DNA from: Planctomycetota bacterium
GTDB lineage: Bacteria > Planctomycetota > Phycisphaerae > WQYP01
Direction of reading: 5' to 3'
Length of the DNA stretch: 37,607 bases
NCBI GenBank assembly: GCA_021805985.1
Contig: JAJZDN010000040.1
Coordinates: forward strand, 1-37,607
Both the position numbers and the translations under genes were made by a program. Shown here piece by piece: positions 17,082 to 25,964 of the stretch; the stretch's first letter is position 1; the number at the start of each line of letters is the position of its first letter. The notes below the pieces were generated by a model. It had not been told where the DNA came from. It made no database searches and saw only the letters and a program-made list of their open reading frames with translations.

Positions 17082-19157
17082 GTGAAGCGATCAATCACGG
17101 TAGCATTTTGGGTTTTGATGGGATTGCTGCTGGTCACAGTGACCTTGGCCATTGCCACATTCAAGTACGGGGCGGTTTGTTTCTGGGCGGCGATGTTCGC
17201 CGCTCTGGGACAGACGGTTCTAGCGTTTCTGGCCTGGTGGGGCTTACGCCTGGCGCGGCAGCAAGCTGCGCTCGTGGATGAGGCGGAGGCGGAAGCCAGC
17301 GTGAAATTTACGCCCCTGGCCCCGTTGGGCGCGTTTCACATGAGCTATTCCGATGAAACCGCCAGCTCAGCGGTGGCGGCACCGGCACCGGTGGCCCCGG
17401 AAGATATCACCACGCTGGATACCGGCTTTCAACGCGTGATTGTGGGTTTGTGTTCCCTGGGATTTCTGGTGCTTGCCGGCCTGATCGGGCTTTTGGTTTA
17501 TCGTGATTTCGCGGCAGTTTCGCCTGGACATGCCATTGTTATTTCTCCGGTTCCCCTGGATCCCGGTGCCGTGGTGGCCGCGGGTACGGCGTTATTAATT
17601 TATATCCTGCTGATTCCCTTTTCCCGCCCCCGGCCGGAAACCGAAGGTCTCGTTGATGCTTCTAACGGTATTGTCATTTTGGGCATTCCCGGTGCGGTAG
17701 TACTGCTGGCGGCGGTTATTGCAGTATGGGCCAAGGTGGATTATGCCAGTCAGACGGCAGCGATATTTATCGCTGCGGTGCTGGTGTTGCAGGCCTTTGA
17801 ACTGGGAATTAATTCCATCCGCAGCCATGGCGGAATCGTAGAACTGGACCAGGCCGGTGTGGATTTACAACAATTGCCGCTGGTTCCCATGCTTTCCAGC
17901 GGGTGGATCGTCGGTATCAAGGTGCTGGTTTCCGAAAGCATCGGCATGGCCAGCAGCGGCACGACGGTCGTCGCTATTTTTTCGCGGTTAATTCCGCGCA
18001 TTGTGATTGCGGCATTGATGTTTGTCGTGCTGTTAAGCACCATGCACGTTGTGCCGACCGGTGAGGTGGGTATTCTCCAACATCTGGGTGTGACAACGCC
18101 TGCGGATTTGGCGCATCCATTAAAGGCTGGGTTGCATATTTTGTGGCCATGGCCGATTGATAAACTGCAAGATGAACCGACGGATAAAGTCAATCTGGTA
18201 GTAGTTGGCTCGGAAGAGCGTGATAAAAACCTGCTGGGCAACAATGCGTTTTCGTTTTGGAGCCAGCATATTTCCATTCCGGATCAGGAATTTTTAACCG
18301 GGGATGTCAATCCGGACGGCAGCCCGGCGTCGCAGTTGCTTGATGGCTTTGTGGCGGCGTGGTGGCGGGTGAAAAACCCCGGTGAATTCTTTGATAATGT
18401 CTCAACCAGCAACATCATCGAAGTCGGTGGATTAACGGGTGCCGGATCTGCGCTGCATTTGCGGCGGATGGATTCGGCGTTGGTGCATCAGGTTCTTCTG
18501 TATGCTATCACGCGGGTATTTGCACAAAATACCCTTAAGCAGATCATGGAGTCCCAAGTTGGACCAGTATCCGAAAGCATTAAAGAGGCGATGCAGAAGG
18601 TGCTGGATCAGATGAAATCCGGTATTGTGATTTTGAGCGTGGAAATCAAAGATATTCATCCGCCCAAAGGTCAGACGCAAAATACCGCACAGGGAAGATT
18701 GTTAGGTCCGGCGGCAGCGTTTGAACATGTTGTCGCCGCGAGAGAGCGTGAACAGCGGTACGTTGACGAGGGGCAAACGGAAGCGTACGCGGATGTAGCG
18801 CAGGCGCAAGGCTATGCCAAGGGCCAACTATTGGCGGCGGACGGTTACGCCACCAAGGTTGTCAACATTGAACAGGGGCGAGCCAAGGCGCTGACGGTTC
18901 AGTCAAAGGCCTTTACGCAGGCGGCACCGGCGGCAATGTCCTGGGCGTTCTATCAGGCATTGGGCAAGATGTTCGGCCGGGTGAACAAGGTTGTGTTAGG
19001 CCCGGGCGTAACGCCGCCGGAAATTTGGCAGATCGGCCATCGGTCATCAGGCAGCATGATGGTGCCGCCGCCGTCCGGACCGCCGGGCGGCATGGGAACG
19101 CCGGGTGGGCCCGGTGGGCCTAATTCCCCTGGAAGTGCAAGCGGTGGGTCGCAATAA
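17082..19157 (+). CDS. Multi-span SPFH (HflK-like) membrane protein
   Basis: 691 residues from a GTG at 17082 with GGAA upstream. The N-terminal 330 residues hold several hydrophobic spans (for example FWVLMGLLLVTVTLAIATF and LGFLVLAGLIGLLVY), unusual for HflK, which has one. The SPFH domain starts near residue 315 with HVVPTGEVGILQHLG and continues through LHILWPWPIDKL, typical of HflK. A coiled coil rich in Ala, Glu and Gln (about 540-610) and a Pro/Gly-rich tail finish the protein. Family members form large membrane rings that organise lipids or control FtsH-type proteases. It heads a run of three SPFH genes and an ABC transporter, all on the + strand with short gaps, so it probably assembles with the other two. 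Confidence 0.82.
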   Translation: MKRSITVAFWVLMGLLLVTVTLAIATFKYGAVCFWAAMFAALGQTVLAFLAWWGLRLARQQAALVDEAEAEASVKFTPLAPLGAFHMSYSDETASSAVAAPAPVAPEDITTLDTGFQRVIVGLCSLGFLVLAGLIGLLVYRDFAAVSPGHAIVISPVPLDPGAVVAAGTALLIYILLIPFSRPRPETEGLVDASNGIVILGIPGAVVLLAAVIAVWAKVDYASQTAAIFIAAVLVLQAFELGINSIRSHGGIVELDQAGVDLQQLPLVPMLSSGWIVGIKVLVSESIGMASSGTTVVAIFSRLIPRIVIAALMFVVLLSTMHVVPTGEVGILQHLGVTTPADLAHPLKAGLHILWPWPIDKLQDEPTDKVNLVVVGSEERDKNLLGNNAFSFWSQHISIPDQEFLTGDVNPDGSPASQLLDGFVAAWWRVKNPGEFFDNVSTSNIIEVGGLTGAGSALHLRRMDSALVHQVLLYAITRVFAQNTLKQIMESQVGPVSESIKEAMQKVLDQMKSGIVILSVEIKDIHPPKGQTQNTAQGRLLGPAAAFEHVVAAREREQRYVDEGQTEAYADVAQAQGYAKGQLLAADGYATKVVNIEQGRAKALTVQSKAFTQAAPAAMSWAFYQALGKMFGRVNKVVLGPGVTPPEIWQIGHRSSGSMMVPPPSGPPGGMGTPGGPGGPNSPGSASGGSQ

Positions 19158-19234
19158 CTTCAGGCTGGAAAACCTCGGCCCAAGTTTATCAGGTTGACAG
19201 GAAAATTGAGTTACGGAATCCTTAAGGAAGTATC

Positions 19235-20179
19235 ATGCGTAAGTTAGCTATTGGAACCATCGTGGCGGTTGTGCTGGTCGTGCTGTTTTGCGAGCTATGC
19301 ACAGTTGTCGCCAAGCCGTATCAGAAGATATTGCTGGATCGATTCGGGAAAATTGTTTCACATCCCACGCGGATCTGCTACAACTGGTTTTTATGCTACC
19401 CGACGGACCGCGTGATTCGCCTGGACATGCGGCTGCATTTGTACCAAAGTGATAACCGCGAAGTCAGCACCAGCGCCGGCGAGCCGATCAGCATACGCAC
19501 CTTTGCACTGTGGAAAATTGTTGATCCTGTTCTGTATGTGGATCGGTTGCCCGGTGGTACACCCGCGGTTCAGCGGTATTTGGATAACAAGATACAAAGC
19601 GCCGTCCTTAAACAGATCGGGCATTACACGCTTGATGAAATGTTCAACGTGGATGTTAAGAGATTAAAAATGCAGCAGGCCGAGCGAAATATTCAGCAAA
19701 AAGTGGATATCGGCATGCAGTCGCTGGGTATTGATGTGGTGAAAGTCGGCTTTGCACGCATGACCTTTCCGCCTGATGTCGCCGCCCGCGTTTATCAGCG
19801 TATGACCGCGGAACGCAATAAAATCGCCAGCGAATACATTAATCAGGGGGAAAAGCAGGCCCAGATTACTATTGCTCAGGGGCGCGAGAAAGCCACAGAA
19901 ATTCGCAGTGCCGCCAGCAAACAGGCCGCCATTATTCGCGGACAGGCGGACGCCAGTGCCTACGCTATTTTGAATTCAGTACAGGAAACACCGCAGGCCC
20001 GGCAGTTTTATCGCTTCTGGAAATCGCTGCAATTGTTCCAGAATTCCATGGGCAATACCACCTACTGGGTCCTGACGCCCAACAATCCGGTGACCGAACC
20101 GCTTTTTGCCCAGCTGAAAATGGTGGAAGGCTCCGGAGCTAAAACGCTGATGAAATCGAAACCACAGGCGGCCAAGTAA
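19235..20179 (+). CDS. hflC: HflC-like SPFH protein
   Basis: 314 residues, close to the usual HflC length. One N-terminal span (TIVAVVLVVLFCELCTVVA) is followed by an SPFH domain and the characteristic coiled coil RMTAERNKIASEYINQGEKQ, then QAAIIRGQADASAY and a C-terminal FYRFWKSLQ region, all matching the HflC pattern. Start ATG has AAGGAAG seven bases upstream. HflC pairs with HflK around the membrane protease FtsH in other bacteria; no FtsH gene is in this window. It is flanked by two HflK-like genes, so a heteromeric ring of three different subunits is possible. Confidence 0.82.
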   Translation: MRKLAIGTIVAVVLVVLFCELCTVVAKPYQKILLDRFGKIVSHPTRICYNWFLCYPTDRVIRLDMRLHLYQSDNREVSTSAGEPISIRTFALWKIVDPVLYVDRLPGGTPAVQRYLDNKIQSAVLKQIGHYTLDEMFNVDVKRLKMQQAERNIQQKVDIGMQSLGIDVVKVGFARMTFPPDVAARVYQRMTAERNKIASEYINQGEKQAQITIAQGREKATEIRSAASKQAAIIRGQADASAYAILNSVQETPQARQFYRFWKSLQLFQNSMGNTTYWVLTPNNPVTEPLFAQLKMVEGSGAKTLMKSKPQAAK

Positions 20180-20239
20180 GGCTCGGCTTTTAATGCCCGG
20201 CCAATGGATTAGTACAGTAAGGTTCTCAGGAATGATCGC

Positions 20240-21385
20240 ATGACCCAGGTTGATGAACATCATAATTCTCATACGCATGATCACCATCATGACCATGAGC
20301 TGAACGTATTGCCCTCCGAGGTCCCGACAAGCCGCTGGACAAGTCCGCAATTTGTCCTGCTTTACTTTGTCATCGGTATCCTGATTGTCTGGATACTTAG
20401 TGGGTTTTATCAGGTGGGCGTGGGCGAAGTGGCGGTGGTGGAGCGGCTGGGACAATATGAAATGCTGCCCGGCGGTAAACACGCACTGTTAATGGAAGCC
20501 GGATTGCATTATCACATTCCCTGGCCCATTGACACGGTTCACATTGTTCCTCTGGAACGTGAACACCTGCTGGAAGTCGGCGATTTTAATTCCTCTCCTG
20601 CGGCCTCGGCCAATCTTGAGAAGGCTTATCTGCGGCGTGGATATTCCAAGCGGCTGCTGAATGCAATATTTAATCCATATCTGATCACCGGTGATAAAAA
20701 CATTCTCCATGCCCGCGTGGCTGTGCAATATCAGATATCGCATCCGCTGCAATTTATTCTCGCGGTTTATCAGCCGCCCGGCGGGTTGCCTAACCAGGCA
20801 TGGAATAAAGTTATGAGCCTGCTGACCGATCGGGAATTAATTCACAAACTCGCTTATGCCACTGTTGATGAAGCCCTGTACAGCGGCAAAACGGAGGTGG
20901 AGCAGGAACTCTACGACCCCGTTAAGCCCACGGCAGGGCTGCAACGCCTGGTCGGCAAGCTCAATCTTGGTGCCCAGGTGGAGCGCGTGGAACTTAAATA
21001 TATCCATTGGCCCAGCGCGGTCAACGCCGCATTTTCTGCTGTGCTCAATGCCCGCCAGCAGAAAAATCAGTTTCACCAGGATGCCAAAAAACAGTACAAC
21101 CAGTTGGTGATTCTGGCCAATGCGCAGGCCCAGACCATTTTGAATCAAGCCCAGGCCAAAGCCGCCACGACGGTGGATGAAGCTCAGGGCGAGGCCAATG
21201 CCTTCAGTCAGGTTCTTGCACAATATAAGCAGAATCCACGCGTTATTACGCTTAAACTTTTAAACGATACATTAAGCAATGTGATGAACAACGTGGGCCG
21301 GGTATTTTTCGTGCAGCCGCACCAGCAGATTATTCTGTCAATGCCGCCGCCGCCCAAAAAGGTTAATATTCAGTCAGCGCAGTAA
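20240..21385 (+). CDS. hflK: HflK-like SPFH protein with His-rich N-terminus
   Basis: 381 residues with ATG at 20240 and AGGA eight bases before it. The N-terminus is rich in His (EHHNSHTHDHHHDHE) and may bind metal, echoing the metal ATPase two genes earlier in the cluster. A single span (FVLLYFVIGILIVWILSGFY) leads into an SPFH domain (GEVAVVERLGQYE, then LHYHIPWPIDTVHIV) and a coiled coil with repeated Ala and Gln (about 270-330). A C-terminal FFVQPHQQIILSMPPP segment matches the HflK end. It should join the HflC-like protein in a membrane ring. The symbol is by family resemblance only. Confidence 0.78.
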   Translation: MTQVDEHHNSHTHDHHHDHELNVLPSEVPTSRWTSPQFVLLYFVIGILIVWILSGFYQVGVGEVAVVERLGQYEMLPGGKHALLMEAGLHYHIPWPIDTVHIVPLEREHLLEVGDFNSSPAASANLEKAYLRRGYSKRLLNAIFNPYLITGDKNILHARVAVQYQISHPLQFILAVYQPPGGLPNQAWNKVMSLLTDRELIHKLAYATVDEALYSGKTEVEQELYDPVKPTAGLQRLVGKLNLGAQVERVELKYIHWPSAVNAAFSAVLNARQQKNQFHQDAKKQYNQLVILANAQAQTILNQAQAKAATTVDEAQGEANAFSQVLAQYKQNPRVITLKLLNDTLSNVMNNVGRVFFVQPHQQIILSMPPPPKKVNIQSAQ

Positions 21386-21432
21386 GTTCGTGGCAAGCGT
21401 ACCCCTTTGCGGGGCTTATTCTGGAGTTATGG

Positions 21433-22305
21433 ATGGTTGCGGACAGTCAGGCAATTCAAACAAGACAGCTTTCCAAGGTTTATCCCGGCTTTTTCAAAAG
21501 TCAGCAAGTGCCCGCTTTGACAGAGCTGAATCTGCGCGTAGACCAGGGCCAAATCTTCGGCTTATTGGGGCCTAACGGAAGTGGTAAAACCACCACCATT
21601 AAATTATTACTCGGGTTGATCAATCCCACCGCCGGTGATGCGCTGGTGATGGGGCAACCCGCCGGTGATCAGGAAACCCGCCGACGTATCGGGTATCTGC
21701 CCGAAGAAAGCTATTTGTATCGCTTCCTTAACGCCCGTCAAACCCTGGATTTTTACGCCCGGCTCTTTAATATGAATCGGGCCGAACGGCGTCGTGCGGT
21801 GGATTATTATCTGGATTTTGTCGGTCTGGATCCCAGCGTCCGGGGGCGGAGAATTGGTACATATTCCAAGGGGCAGACGCGCCGTGTGGCTTTAGCGCAG
21901 GCCCTGTTAAATAATCCTGACTTAATTATTATGGATGAGCCGACATCGGGTTTGGACCCGGTGGGTATGCTGGAAATAAAAAACATGATCATGCGGCTGA
22001 AAGAAGCGGGAAAAACCGTTCTGCTTTCGAGCCACCAGTTGGCGGATGTTGAGGATGTTTGCGATCGACTGGTGATTTTATATCGCGGACGCATTGAACT
22101 GGAAGGCGCCCTGCGTGACCTGCTGGAGAAAAAGGACGTATTCCAGCTTTCCGCACGCAATGTCTCTGATGCGCTGCAGGCTAAACTGTCGCAAATCGCC
22201 GAGCAGGAAGGGGCCACGGAAGTTCGCACCGGTCGTGCACGGGTACGCTTGGAAGATTTATTCAAAGAGCTTGTAGCGCGCAAACGCAGCGGAGAACTCC
22301 GGTAA
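21433..22305 (+). CDS. ABC transporter ATP-binding protein
   Basis: 290 residues with all ATPase motifs: Walker A GPNGSGKTT (46-54), a signature variant YSKGQ (144-148), Walker B LIIMDEP with Asp 168 and Glu 169, and the switch His in SSHQLAD. It is of the type that energises ABC-2 membrane partners, and such a permease follows 53 bases later. The ATG at 21433 is just after another ATG in a different frame (21429). What it moves is unknown; export or membrane remodelling is typical for this class. Confidence 0.9.
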   Translation: MVADSQAIQTRQLSKVYPGFFKSQQVPALTELNLRVDQGQIFGLLGPNGSGKTTTIKLLLGLINPTAGDALVMGQPAGDQETRRRIGYLPEESYLYRFLNARQTLDFYARLFNMNRAERRRAVDYYLDFVGLDPSVRGRRIGTYSKGQTRRVALAQALLNNPDLIIMDEPTSGLDPVGMLEIKNMIMRLKEAGKTVLLSSHQLADVEDVCDRLVILYRGRIELEGALRDLLEKKDVFQLSARNVSDALQAKLSQIAEQEGATEVRTGRARVRLEDLFKELVARKRSGELR

Positions 22306-22358
22306 AAACGTTGGGCTTGTCCGTGGCTTACCGCGGTCGTCAGGAATGAAGTATTTAG

Positions 22359-24425
22359 ATGTTTGGATTATTACAACAGTTAGGCCCAAAAATTGCCGGA
22401 GCCGGAATCGCTCTGGGAACGGTTTACCATCCGCCGTCGCAGCACCACTATGTCACTATCTTCGCCGATGTGGTGATTGTGCTGTTGATTCTGGCCTTTG
22501 TGCTGACGGCTTTTCGGGATATCGCCCGCCTGGGGCGCGGTTTCTCGCGGGCTTGGGCCATCGGCCGCGTGACAATTTTCGAATCCTGGAATGCCCGCAT
22601 GTGGGCCGTGCCGCTGGTTTGGTTCGCGGTTTGCGTGCTGTTGGGTCTGCTGATTGTCCGCGGCTATGAGCCATCCGGCGTGGTCCGCGTTTACATGACC
22701 ATTTTTCTCCGCGCGCAGGCCTTAATTTTACTGGTTTACCTGGGGCTTCTGGCCTGCGTAACGCTGCCACGTGAACGGGAACGCCACACGCTGGTAACTA
22801 CCGGCAGCAAACCAATCTCCCGCCTGGAGTTGCTGCTGGGGAAGGTCATGGGGCTATCCGCCGCCGGTGCCATCATGCTGGCGATCATGATGATCCTTAC
22901 GTGGGGTTATATGAAAGTGGTGGATCTGAAAATCCGCCATGATGCTCAAGTGCTTTATGCCATGCAGAAAAAAAGCTATGACAACGTCCAGCGCCGTATG
23001 CCGCCGGATACCGGTGTGAAATACCTCGCTAAGCACGGCATGCTTCAGGCGCAGAATTATGTCTCCGGAATATTTGGCATCGCCGGCGGCGTGGACTACC
23101 GGACCAACCCTCCTACCCGGTTCCTGAAGGGCGGAAGTTCCGAAGTACTCTACTTTGAATTCCCATCGCTGCCGGCCACCGAGTATTACCGCCCCATGTT
23201 TGAGTTCCAGTTTCCTGTCGTGCATGCCCTGCCTTCCACCAAGCCGGTATCGATTGATGTTACGTTGGTCCAGCGCAGCAACCCCATGAATACCCAGGAA
23301 AAGACGTTGCCCCTGAATGCCGCAGGGCAGGCTTTCTGGATCCCGAAAAATCCCACGGCTTTTTTCAGTTATGGTAATCCTCAGACTGGGCAAATTTATA
23401 ATCCCGGGCCGGTGGTGGTGAAGGTAACCTGTCCGAATTTTGGCGTTTACCTGGGCATTGGTGATGGCTTACGGCCGCCGAATCATACCAGTTGCATGGC
23501 CGTGAGTTTAGACACCAACCGCACGCCGCACCACTCCGGTATGCTTGCGCCCAAAGCCAATCCGGTGATTACCGGATTTAAAGATAATGGCAAACAGGAA
23601 ATTGTCGGCCCCAGCGTTCGCCACCCGCAAATTAAGCCTGAAGTGGCCTCCTGGGATTTCCGCAATGTTGACCAGCAGCAAATCCCGATTGGTCCGCATG
23701 GCAATTTTACTGTTCACATGGTGATCAGTGTGGATAAACAATCCAATGAAGCGCGGGCACCGGTGGCGCAGGTTGTGGCTTACAATACCAGCGATCCACG
23801 CGATCGGCGGGTTCAATCTGTTTATGTCAACGAAAAGCGCATCACCACTATTAAGTTGCCCTCCACCCTGCTTGTGGCTGGTGATCTGATTATCAACCTG
23901 CGCAGCGAAGTGCCGGGCCACTGGTTTAAGGTCAAAGAAAATTCCATGATCATCATGCAGCCGCCATCGAGCTTTGTGTGGAATTTATTTAAAAGTGAAG
24001 CGATTATTTTCTGTGAAATCGTGCTGATTATCAGCATTGGCGTGACCGCCAGCACCGCGTTGGGCTGGCCGGTGGCCATGTTGACAGCCATGGTAGCGTA
24101 TATCCTGGGCAATCTGTTCCATTTTGTCCACGGGCTGTTTCAGTCGGGCGGCCTGCAGTTGTTTGATTTTGTTCAAGATGCCCGCATGAAACACATCTGG
24201 TACTATCAAATTGGATCATTTATTACCAATGTCATGGTGCACATCTTGTGGGTTGTTGTGCATCTGATGCCAGATTTCTCAAGGTATGATCCACTCTATT
24301 TTATCGTGCGATCCAAGGATATGCCTTTTGAAATTGTGTTCTTGGATATACTCTGGACGCTGGGGTGCGTTTTGCCTACCCTGGCGATCGGTTATCTGCT
24401 GCTGCGAAAACAGGAGTTGGCATAA
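22359..24425 (+). CDS. ABC-2 type permease with very large outer loop
   Basis: 688 residues. Four hydrophobic spans lie in the first 190 residues (for example VIVLLILAFVLTAF, VWFAVCVLLGLLIV, ALILLVYLGLLACVTL and IMLAIMMILTWGYM). A soluble region of about 340 residues follows, then three to four spans near the C-terminus (AIIFCEIVLIISIGVTAS, LTAMVAYILGNLFHF and an end in LLLRKQELA). The large soluble part, with several beta-rich blocks, is predicted to be outside. It is partner to the ATPase encoded just before and overlaps the next gene by one base (TAATG), so all three are probably made together. Confidence 0.82.
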   Translation: MFGLLQQLGPKIAGAGIALGTVYHPPSQHHYVTIFADVVIVLLILAFVLTAFRDIARLGRGFSRAWAIGRVTIFESWNARMWAVPLVWFAVCVLLGLLIVRGYEPSGVVRVYMTIFLRAQALILLVYLGLLACVTLPRERERHTLVTTGSKPISRLELLLGKVMGLSAAGAIMLAIMMILTWGYMKVVDLKIRHDAQVLYAMQKKSYDNVQRRMPPDTGVKYLAKHGMLQAQNYVSGIFGIAGGVDYRTNPPTRFLKGGSSEVLYFEFPSLPATEYYRPMFEFQFPVVHALPSTKPVSIDVTLVQRSNPMNTQEKTLPLNAAGQAFWIPKNPTAFFSYGNPQTGQIYNPGPVVVKVTCPNFGVYLGIGDGLRPPNHTSCMAVSLDTNRTPHHSGMLAPKANPVITGFKDNGKQEIVGPSVRHPQIKPEVASWDFRNVDQQQIPIGPHGNFTVHMVISVDKQSNEARAPVAQVVAYNTSDPRDRRVQSVYVNEKRITTIKLPSTLLVAGDLIINLRSEVPGHWFKVKENSMIIMQPPSSFVWNLFKSEAIIFCEIVLIISIGVTASTALGWPVAMLTAMVAYILGNLFHFVHGLFQSGGLQLFDFVQDARMKHIWYYQIGSFITNVMVHILWVVVHLMPDFSRYDPLYFIVRSKDMPFEIVFLDILWTLGCVLPTLAIGYLLLRKQELA

Positions 24426-25882
24426 TGTCATCCAATACTCCCTTGCCTGAACCAATTCGTCCCGCCGGAAACTCCGGCAAGCGCATGGGCCGCGTGCGCA
24501 GTGAAGCGCGGCGCGATCAGGTGATTTGCCTGGCCATCGCCGTAATTCTCCTGGCCGGTATATTTCTGATCCAATCGCCCTTGCGTTCCCGCCGTGCCAA
24601 GCTGGTCACCAATCACAATAAAAGTGTGGGCGATCTGATTATGACATTCCCCCGCCTGACCCTCGGCGGATTTCGCGGAATTCTAGCCATGGTGCTGTGG
24701 GAAAACGCGGAAAGTGACAAAAATAAACACGACTGGGTGCCGCTGGAAACCGATTACAACGCCATTGCCGCTCTGGAGCCTTATTTCGGCTCGGCGTATA
24801 TATTTAACGCCTGGAATATGTCGTATAATTTGTCCGCCCAATTCCATGATATGAACACCAAGTACAAATGGGTTCTCGATGGATTAATATATCTATATAA
24901 AGGCGAACATTACGTTCCCAATAATGCCAATATGGTCATGAATGAGGCCAATGACTTTTTCCTGAAGCTCGGCACCAGTTTTGAACGGCGCTATTACACC
25001 GCCCGCTGGCGTTATGATCTGGCGCACCTGTACCGGTATCAGCCGGGAAAGGTCAGCAGTCAGTTAAGCACGCTGGCAGAAGTGTATGACATTGTTCATC
25101 AGCCGCAATTTCATATCAAACTCTTGCCGCCGCGATCGGGTAGAGGGCCGCTGGGCCACGGCGTAGAAGTCAATGGCGTGCATTATCGCTATGGATTAAG
25201 CGTTTTCTATTTTGCCTATCAGGAATATCAGCGGGCACTGCATACAGTTCCAGGCCCTACGGACATGGGCCAGCAGGTGCTGGATTCCTGGCCTCCCATG
25301 ACCCTGCGCTGCTGGTGCCGCGATGATCTTTTCTACGCCCAGCGCGTCATGAATCGCATTTTCAATCTGGACTCCGAAACGCAGATGCTAAGGCGCTTCC
25401 CGGCGCGCGTGGAAAATGTGGATGATTGCTACCGCAATGTGAAAGTCAATGCACCCCGCTCCATTGAAGCGTTCAAAAAATATCTGGTCCAATATCCATA
25501 TCAGAAATATGTGCACACCCAGCACATCGTGGAAGTACAATACTATGAAGCCCTGGGCAAAGCGGAACACGAATTATTCCGTGGATTGGTAGCCTGGCAG
25601 AACAATAACCGCCGCTTCCGCCTGGGAGACGCTGCCGATCAAGACTTAGCGAAAGCCGTTGTATTGTATGACCAGGCTATTGCGGCTTATAACCATTATC
25701 TCGATGTGGCTTACCCCAATGAGCCTAACGGTATGGCCGACCCCAGCCGCAAGAGCGAACTTAAGTTCCTCAATGCCCTCCGCGCGCGGGTGGATGGTAT
25801 CCAGAGTTTCCGTCTGACCGCGCAGCATAATAAACCTGACCTAAGCTTCCTGGCCCCCGTAACGTTGTCGTTCAGCGACTAG
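24425..25882 (+). CDS. One-span protein partner of the ABC transporter, unknown
   Basis: 485 residues from the ATG at 24425, which overlaps the permease stop by one base; a longer frame upstream lies inside the permease gene and is rejected. A basic cytosolic N-terminus of about 35 residues precedes one span (VICLAIAVILLAGIFLIQSP), and the rest is outside. The outer part is rich in aromatic residues and helical, with repeat-like pairs (LEPYFGSAYIFNAWNMSYN; later FKKYLVQYPYQKYV) that suggest a TPR-like fold. No enzyme motif was recognised. Context says it is an auxiliary subunit of the ABC complex or of the SPFH assembly. Conserved in planctomycete-like genomes by impression only. Confidence 0.65.
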   Translation: MSSNTPLPEPIRPAGNSGKRMGRVRSEARRDQVICLAIAVILLAGIFLIQSPLRSRRAKLVTNHNKSVGDLIMTFPRLTLGGFRGILAMVLWENAESDKNKHDWVPLETDYNAIAALEPYFGSAYIFNAWNMSYNLSAQFHDMNTKYKWVLDGLIYLYKGEHYVPNNANMVMNEANDFFLKLGTSFERRYYTARWRYDLAHLYRYQPGKVSSQLSTLAEVYDIVHQPQFHIKLLPPRSGRGPLGHGVEVNGVHYRYGLSVFYFAYQEYQRALHTVPGPTDMGQQVLDSWPPMTLRCWCRDDLFYAQRVMNRIFNLDSETQMLRRFPARVENVDDCYRNVKVNAPRSIEAFKKYLVQYPYQKYVHTQHIVEVQYYEALGKAEHELFRGLVAWQNNNRRFRLGDAADQDLAKAVVLYDQAIAAYNHYLDVAYPNEPNGMADPSRKSELKFLNALRARVDGIQSFRLTAQHNKPDLSFLAPVTLSFSD

Positions 25883-25900
25883 CGATTCTTACGGCAAATT

Positions 25901-25928
25901 TTCAAAAAACGCTGGATCGGGCTATAAT
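25901..25928 (+). promoter_or_regulatory. Candidate promoter of mqnE
   Basis: TTCAAA (25901-25906), 16 bases and a perfect TATAAT (25923-25928). The -35 box is weak. The predicted leader is about 30 bases and contains GGAG before the ATG at 25965. Confidence 0.45.
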
Positions 25929-25964
25929 TCAGTGCCTTAGTTGTTGCGCACGGAGAAAAAGCTC

